A stretch of 6,098 nt of DNA from Bdellovibrio sp. ZAP7 (GTDB taxonomy: Bacteria; Bacteroidota; Bacteroidia; Flavobacteriales; Flavobacteriaceae): the NCBI GenBank assembly GCA_943324165.2, contig CALPKO020000097.1:1-6098 (forward strand), written 5' to 3'. Below are positions 1-6,098 of the stretch, piece after piece. Below the pieces are notes generated by a model, which saw nothing but the letters and a program-made list of their open reading frames with translations, had not been told where the DNA came from and ran no database searches. A program made the position numbers and the translations under genes. Each line of letters opens with the position of its first letter. Position 1 is the first letter of the stretch.

Positions 1-753
1 ATTAAGATTTTAGATAAATTAGTTTGGCACCTCGAAACCTATGATGTAACTTCTATTAGAGCGAGTACACCAATGTATTTTCTTTCAAAAGCAATTACCG
101 ATTTAGGAATAAAGGTGGTGCTTTCTGGTGAAGGAGCAGATGAAATTTTTGGTGGGTACTTGTATTTTAGAAATGCGCCTTCTACCATTGATTTTCAAAA
201 AGAAACCATCGAGAGAGTGCAAAAATTATTCACTGCAGATTTACTTCGTGCAGACAAATCTACAATGGCACATGGTTTAGAAGCGAGGGTTCCATTTTTA
301 GATAAAGCATTTTTGGATGTAGCTATGGTCATTAAAGGAGAAGAGAAACAACCAAAAACGTATGATGGAAAAGAAAAATATATCTTGAGAAAAGCGTTTG
401 ATACGCCTGACAATCCATATCTTCCGGGCGAAGTTTTATGGCGACAAAAAGAACAATTTTCTGACGGAGTTGGCTACAATTGGATTGATGAATTGATTGA
501 ATATTGCGCATCACAAGTTACCGATGAGCAACTAGCAGCTGCCGGTGTTTTATTTCCTTACAACACCCCAACAACTAAAGAAGCTTATTTTTACAGAAGT
601 ATTTTTCATAAATATTATCCACAAGTTAGCGCAGCACAAACCGTTAGAAAATGGATTCCGAAGTGGCAAGAAAACCAAGACCCAAGTGGCAGGGCCAATG
701 CAGCTCACGTCCAAGCAGATGTTGAAATCGCAAAATCGGGCATTTCGGTTTAG
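1..753 (+). CDS. asnB: Asparagine synthase B (glutamine-hydrolysing), C-terminal part, 5' end outside window
   Basis: Cytosolic enzyme that makes asparagine from aspartate, ATP and glutamine. The window holds the last 250 codons, open from base 1 (I-K-I-L-D-K-L-V-W-H) to TAG at 751-753. Known AsnB proteins are about 550 residues, so roughly 300 are missing, including the N-terminal glutaminase domain with its catalytic Cys and the SGGxDSS pyrophosphate loop. What remains is the synthetase domain. Visible blocks, numbered from base 1, are LETYDVTSIRAS (11-22), SGEGADEIFGGY (42-53), then LEARVPFLD, WRQKEQFSDGVGYNWID, FPYNTPTTKEAYFYR and DPSGR near the C-terminus. These match the E. coli AsnB C-terminus, as I recall it, almost block for block. 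The ATG at 73 is internal, because conserved AsnB sequence continues upstream of it in frame. A hairpin 48 bases downstream probably ends this transcript. The family call is secure; regulation cannot be judged from this fragment. Confidence 0.96.
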   Translation: MKILDKLVWHLETYDVTSIRASTPMYFLSKAITDLGIKVVLSGEGADEIFGGYLYFRNAPSTIDFQKETIERVQKLFTADLLRADKSTMAHGLEARVPFLDKAFLDVAMVIKGEEKQPKTYDGKEKYILRKAFDTPDNPYLPGEVLWRQKEQFSDGVGYNWIDELIEYCASQVTDEQLAAAGVLFPYNTPTTKEAYFYRSIFHKYYPQVSAAQTVRKWIPKWQENQDPSGRANAAHVQADVEIAKSGISV

Positions 754-800
754 ATTATAAAATAGCAATTGAAAATTCAAAAATGAATTGCAATAAAATC

Positions 801-842
801 AAATTTCTAAAACATCCATTTTAACGCTTGTTTTAGAAATTT
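801..842 (+). terminator. Perfect 14-bp inverted repeat, probable asnB terminator
   Basis: The left arm AAATTTCTAAAACA (801-814) is the exact reverse complement of the right arm TGTTTTAGAAATTT (829-842), with a 14-base loop between them. It begins 48 bases after the asnB stop and is followed by a moderately T-rich stretch, CTTTTATT, at 846-853. Position and perfect pairing fit a transcription terminator. The stem is AT-rich and the trailing T-run is interrupted, so it is not a textbook intrinsic terminator. A protein-binding palindrome is the alternative. Confidence 0.55.
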
Positions 843-894
843 GTACTTTTATTAGGTATACACAAATTGTAATTTAATCTTAGTTTTGTTTATG

Positions 895-960
895 ACATTA
901 ACATTGCCATTTAAATTGCCATTGAAATTGACATTGACATTGAAATTGATATCGCCATTG
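895..960 (+). repeat. Hexanucleotide tandem array, consensus (A/C)(A/C)ATTG, 11 units, before gyrB
   Basis: Read in steps of six from 895, the units are ACATTA, ACATTG, CCATTT, AAATTG, CCATTG, AAATTG, ACATTG, ACATTG, AAATTG, ATATCG and CCATTG. Eight of the eleven end exactly in ATTG, and the variable positions are mostly the first two bases, A or C. The array ends directly before CTTTTTGAACAA and lies about 75 bases upstream of the gyrB promoter core. A related array precedes secDF at 5075-5163 in the same orientation. The function is unknown. Confidence 0.85.
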
Positions 961-1035
961 CTTTTTGAACAAGACTTTGTTAATAACTTCAACACATATA
1001 GAGCCGATTTAAGACAATATTCTCCATCAAAAATG

Positions 1036-1049
1036 TATCTTTGCTCGTT
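1036..1049 (+). promoter_or_regulatory. Probable gyrB promoter, Bacteroidota -7 element TATCTTTG
   Basis: TATCTTTG at 1036-1043 fits the Bacteroidota sigma-ABfr -7 consensus TAnnTTTG exactly and is followed by CTCGTT and an A-rich tract. The same TTTGCTCGTT recurs before secDF (5202-5211), which supports a real promoter core. A clear -33 TTG is not seen at the usual 19-21 base spacing; the nearest T-rich candidate is TTTAAG at 1008-1013, slightly too far. The predicted start of transcription is near 1048-1052, giving a leader of about 30 bases. Confidence 0.7.
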
Positions 1050-1074
1050 AAACAAAAAAAACATCAGAATCTAA

Positions 1075-4072
<2,998 letters not shown>

Positions 4073-4078
4073 TTAATT

Positions 4079-5005
4079 ATGAAAGTTACAATAGTTGGCG
4101 CTGGAAATGTCGGCGCATCATGTGCAGATGTAATTTCTTACAGAGGAATTGCAAGTGAAGTTGTTTTGCTAGACATCAAAGAAGGATTTGCCGAAGGAAA
4201 AGCAATGGACATCATGCAATGTGCAACAAACACAGGTTTTAACACCCAATTGTCTGGGGTTACCAACGATTATACAAAAACCGCCAACAGCGATGTGGTA
4301 GTGATTACTTCGGGAATTCCTAGAAAGCCAGGAATGACAAGAGAAGAATTGATCGGAATTAATGCGGGAATTGTAAAATCTGTTGCTGAAAATGTTTTAA
4401 CTCATTCGCCAAATGCCATTGTTGTCGTTGTTTCTAACCCAATGGATACAATGACTTATTTGACATTGAAAGCTACTGGATTACCAAAAAACAGAATCAT
4501 CGGAATGGGAGGCGCTTTAGACAGTTCTCGTTTTAGATATTACTTATCAAAAGCTTTAAACAAACCAGCAAATGACGTTTCAGCCATGGTTATAGGTGGT
4601 CATGGCGATACAACTATGATTCCTTTAACGAGATTGGCCTCTTATAATGGTATTCCGGTTGCACAATTTTTATCAGAAGAAGAATTGAATAAAGTAGCAG
4701 CCGACACAATGGTTGGAGGAGCCACACTAACAGGACTTCTAGGAACCTCTGCTTGGTATGCGCCCGGAGCTTCAGTGGCTTATTTGGTGGACAGCATTTT
4801 GAACAACCAAAAGAAAATGATTGCTTGCTCTGTGTTTTTAGAAGGAGAATATGGTCAAAATGACATTTGTATTGGAGTGCCTTGTATTATAGGAAGAAAT
4901 GGAATTGAAGAAATACTTTCAATTGACTTAAACGACAATGAAAAAGCTTTATTTGCAAAAAGCGCAGATGCGGTTAGAAATATGAATTCAGATTTGAAAT
5001 TTTAG
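4079..5005 (+). CDS. mdh: Malate dehydrogenase (NAD-dependent, LDH-like type)
   Basis: Cytosolic TCA-cycle enzyme interconverting malate and oxaloacetate with NAD. It is complete at 308 residues, close to the 310-320 usual for the LDH-like bacterial class. The Rossmann motif GAGNVG (7-12) follows the start, and Asp32 at the end of the second strand (VVLLDI) points to NAD rather than NADP. The substrate loop GIPRKPGMTREEL carries Arg82 and Arg88. Arg82 stands where lactate dehydrogenases have Gln, so malate is favoured. Further residues are Asn120 (VSNPMD), Asp148 and Arg151 (LDSSRFR), and the catalytic His175 in GGHGD. The gene starts 6 bases after the upstream stop, with no promoter-like TAnnTTTG in the gap and no Shine-Dalgarno sequence (TAATTAATTATG), so it is probably co-transcribed from upstream. 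The TAG stop at 5003-5005 is also the first unit of a heptanucleotide repeat. Confidence 0.97.
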   Translation: MKVTIVGAGNVGASCADVISYRGIASEVVLLDIKEGFAEGKAMDIMQCATNTGFNTQLSGVTNDYTKTANSDVVVITSGIPRKPGMTREELIGINAGIVKSVAENVLTHSPNAIVVVVSNPMDTMTYLTLKATGLPKNRIIGMGGALDSSRFRYYLSKALNKPANDVSAMVIGGHGDTTMIPLTRLASYNGIPVAQFLSEEELNKVAADTMVGGATLTGLLGTSAWYAPGASVAYLVDSILNNQKKMIACSVFLEGEYGQNDICIGVPCIIGRNGIEEILSIDLNDNEKALFAKSADAVRNMNSDLKF

Positions 5006-5044
5006 AAAATAGAAAATAGAATATAGATAATAGAAAATAGATTA
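5003..5044 (+). repeat. Heptanucleotide tandem array, consensus TAGAAAA, 6 units, starting at the mdh stop codon
   Basis: The units are TAGAAAA, TAGAAAA, TAGAATA, TAGATAA, TAGAAAA and TAGATTA. Each begins with TAG, and the period of 7 shifts the frame by one each time, so the first three units place TAG in all three forward frames. The first TAG is the mdh stop codon itself. After 5044 the pattern decays (AAGAGTA). It may be simple slippage DNA or a family of dispersed repeats. Confidence 0.85.
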
Positions 5045-5074
5045 AAGAGTAAAGCAGATACAATTCTTGATTCA

Positions 5075-5163
5075 ACTTTTGAATTTGATTTTTGCAATTG
5101 CCATTGAATTTGACTTTTGCCATTGATTTTTGCATTTACAATTGCCATTGAAATTGAATTTTG
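5075..5163 (+). repeat. Degenerate ATTG-type tandem array before secDF
   Basis: Units of 6 or 7 bases, nearly all ending in TTG: ACTTTTG, AATTTG, ATTTTTG, CAATTG, CCATTG, AATTTG, ACTTTTG, CCATTG, ATTTTTG, CATTTA, CAATTG, CCATTG, AAATTG and AATTTTG. The 7-base units look like the hexamer with added T. It is related to the array at 895-960 through shared CCATTG and AAATTG units, the same orientation toward the downstream gene, and the same exit sequence TTTTGAACAA. It is more degenerate than the first array. Confidence 0.75.
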
Positions 5164-5197
5164 AACAAAGGAATTAGGATTTTAACAATGTGAATTA

Positions 5198-5211
5198 TAT
5201 ATTTGCTCGTT
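5198..5211 (+). promoter_or_regulatory. Probable secDF promoter, Bacteroidota -7 element TATATTTG
   Basis: TATATTTG (5198-5205) fits TAnnTTTG and continues as CTCGTT plus an A-tract, just as before gyrB. At the -33 position TTAGGA (5174-5179) is a one-base-off TTG with a 21-base spacer, so the upstream half is weak. No later TAnnTTTG occurs before the secDF start, so transcription probably begins near 5210-5214, leaving a leader of about 120 bases. Confidence 0.7.
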
Positions 5212-5231
5212 CAAAAAAATCAATATTTAGC

Positions 5232-5258
5232 ATATTTTTAAATTAACATTAAAAATAT
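5232..5258 (+). other. AT-only inverted repeat in the secDF leader
   Basis: ATATTTTTAA (5232-5241) and TTAAAAATAT (5249-5258) are perfect reverse complements around the 7-base loop ATTAACA. The repeat lies in the predicted untranslated leader of secDF and is followed by a T-rich stretch up to about 5277. A pure A-U stem of 10 pairs is weak, and in DNA this AT-rich such repeats can arise by chance, so a regulatory role is only a possibility. Confidence 0.3.
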
Positions 5259-5334
5259 TTATTATTTATATTTTTTTAACAAAACAATTAACATAAAATA
5301 GAAGACAATCAAAATTAATTAATTTTTAGTAATA

Positions 5335-6098
5335 ATGCAGAATAGAGGACTCGTTAAGTTTTTTGCAATTTTATTTGCATTGGTAAGCATTTACCAACTT
5401 TCATTCACTTTTATATCAAGTAGCGTTGAAAGCAAGGCAAAAGTTTTTGCAAATGGAGACAGCAACAAAGAAGTAAAATACCTAGATTCGATAGGTAAAG
5501 AAAAAGTGTTTTTAGATTTTTTTACATACAATGATGTAAAAGAGAAAAAAATCAACAAAGGTTTAGATTTAGAAGGCGGAATAAATGTAATCCTTCAAAT
5601 TTCTGTTAAAGACATTTTAAAAGGATTGTCAAACAATTCTAAAAATCCGGTTTTTAATAAATCTTTGGCTGATGCAACCAACAATTTAAAAGGAAATCAA
5701 ACTTACATAGATGCTTTTTTCGAAGCTTTTGAAGCTAACGCTCAAGGAAAAGTTACATTAGGTTCACCTGATATATTCGCAAACAAAGGTTTGTCAGAAG
5801 AAGTGAACTTCAAAATGGCGGACAAAGAAGTGGAGAAAGTAATCCGCAAAAAAGTAGAGGAATCTGTTGCCAGTGCCTTCGAAGTTTTAAGAAAACGTAT
5901 TGACAAATTTGGCGTTACGCAACCTAACATTCAAAAATTAGGGGAATCAGGAAGAATTCTTGTTGAATTACCTGGAGCAAAAGATGTAGATAGAATCAAG
6001 AAATTACTTTCTAGCACTGCTCAATTAGAGTTTTGGGAAACTTTCAAAATTGATGAAATTGGTAGCTTTTTAGCTGCTGCAAACGAATCATTGAAGAA
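5335..6098 (+). CDS. secDF: Protein translocase subunit SecDF, N-terminal part, 3' end outside window
   Basis: Inner-membrane component that helps SecYEG export proteins using the proton gradient. The first 254 codons are present, open to the window's end. The N-terminus MQNRGLVKFFAILFALVSIY is the type I recall for flavobacterial SecDF, with one membrane helix at about 7-27. The SecD signature GLDLEGGINVIL is at 76-87. The block from VLRKRIDKFGV (184-194) to GRILVELPG (206-214) is typical of the periplasmic P1 domain of SecD. The stretch between (about 90-175) is Lys- and Asn-rich and longer than in E. coli SecD. In Bacteroidota SecD and SecF are usually fused in one protein of about 1000 residues; the fusion is inferred here, since the SecF half is not in view. 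The start at 5335 places the helix directly after a short basic tip; no Shine-Dalgarno sequence is present. It has its own promoter upstream. Confidence 0.93.
   Translation, partial: MQNRGLVKFFAILFALVSIYQLSFTFISSSVESKAKVFANGDSNKEVKYLDSIGKEKVFLDFFTYNDVKEKKINKGLDLEGGINVILQISVKDILKGLSNNSKNPVFNKSLADATNNLKGNQTYIDAFFEAFEANAQGKVTLGSPDIFANKGLSEEVNFKMADKEVEKVIRKKVEESVASAFEVLRKRIDKFGVTQPNIQKLGESGRILVELPGAKDVDRIKKLLSSTAQLEFWETFKIDEIGSFLAAANESLK

Larger units (their letters stand above)
5006..5334. other. mdh-secDF intergenic region (329 bases)
   Basis: No gene is visible. From left to right it contains the rest of the TAGAAAA array, about 30 bases of plain sequence, a second ATTG-type array (5075-5163), the 10-mer TTTTGAACAA (5159-5168), a promoter core (5198-5211), and a leader of roughly 120 bases that is almost pure A/T with an inverted repeat at 5232-5258. 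No strong intrinsic terminator for mdh is seen. The only candidate is a 6-bp stem with a 3-base loop (ATTCAA/TTGAAT, 5070-5084), which is weak. Confidence 0.8.

Noticed and set aside
73..753. A separate 226-residue asnB-like gene starting at ATG 73
   Set aside because: Conserved AsnB sequence (LETYDVTSIRAS) continues in frame upstream to base 1, so this Met is internal.
765..791. GCAATT/AATTGC inverted repeat after asnB
   Set aside because: Only 6 bp with a 15-base gap in AT-rich DNA; the nearby 14-bp repeat is much better supported.
881..888. TAGTTTTG as an extra promoter upstream of the first array
   Set aside because: It fits TAnnTTTG, but no TTG lies 19-21 bases before it and the extended CTCGTT match is absent.
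852..1064. Minus-strand frame with an Asn-Val/Asn-Gly repeat peptide
   Set aside because: It is the same hexanucleotide array read on the other strand, with no independent sign of coding.
886..1074. Open frame encoding a Leu/Thr/Lys/Pro alternating peptide before gyrB
   Set aside because: It is open because the 6-base repeat keeps frame. Composition is low-complexity, no promoter or family match is evident, and it spans the gyrB promoter.
5070..5084. ATTCAA-CTT-TTGAAT hairpin as mdh terminator
   Set aside because: A 6-bp AT-rich stem overlapping the ATTG array is weak and likely to occur by chance here.

Overview
The window is a stretch of ordinary core chromosome from a Bacteroidota bacterium, most likely Flavobacterium or a close relative. 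The evidence is AT-rich DNA, start codons with no Shine-Dalgarno sequence, two matches to the Bacteroidota -7 promoter element (TAnnTTTG), a short GyrB without the enterobacterial insert, a SecDF N-terminus of the flavobacterial type, and low-complexity ATTG-rich intergenic repeats. The genus call rests on recall and inspection by eye, not on a database search.

Layout, all genes on the + strand: (1) 1-753, the C-terminal part of asparagine synthase B (asnB), cut by the left edge. (2) 754-1080, a 327-base intergenic region with a perfect 14-bp inverted repeat (probable terminator), an 11-unit hexanucleotide array and a likely promoter for gyrB. (3) 1081-3024, complete gyrB. (4) 3017-4072, a secreted or outer-membrane protein resembling the DUF6588 family, whose start overlaps the gyrB stop by 8 bases. 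(5) 4079-5005, complete mdh (malate dehydrogenase), starting 6 bases after the previous stop. (6) 5006-5334, a 329-base intergenic region with a TAGAAAA heptanucleotide array (beginning at the mdh stop codon), a second ATTG-type hexanucleotide array, a promoter core matching the one before gyrB, and a long AT-only leader. (7) 5335-6098, the N-terminal 254 codons of secDF, cut by the right edge.

The spacing of gyrB, the DUF6588-like gene and mdh suggests one transcription unit, with asnB and secDF in separate units. The products do not form one pathway: DNA supercoiling, an envelope protein, the TCA cycle, asparagine synthesis and protein export.

I found no mobile element, CRISPR array, defence system, RNA gene or novel multi-gene system. 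The most interesting signal is non-coding: the regions before gyrB and secDF share the same modular layout. Each has a hexanucleotide (ATTG) array in the same orientation, an identical 10-mer TTTTGAACAA at the array's end, and an identical 10-mer TTTGCTCGTT in the promoter core.
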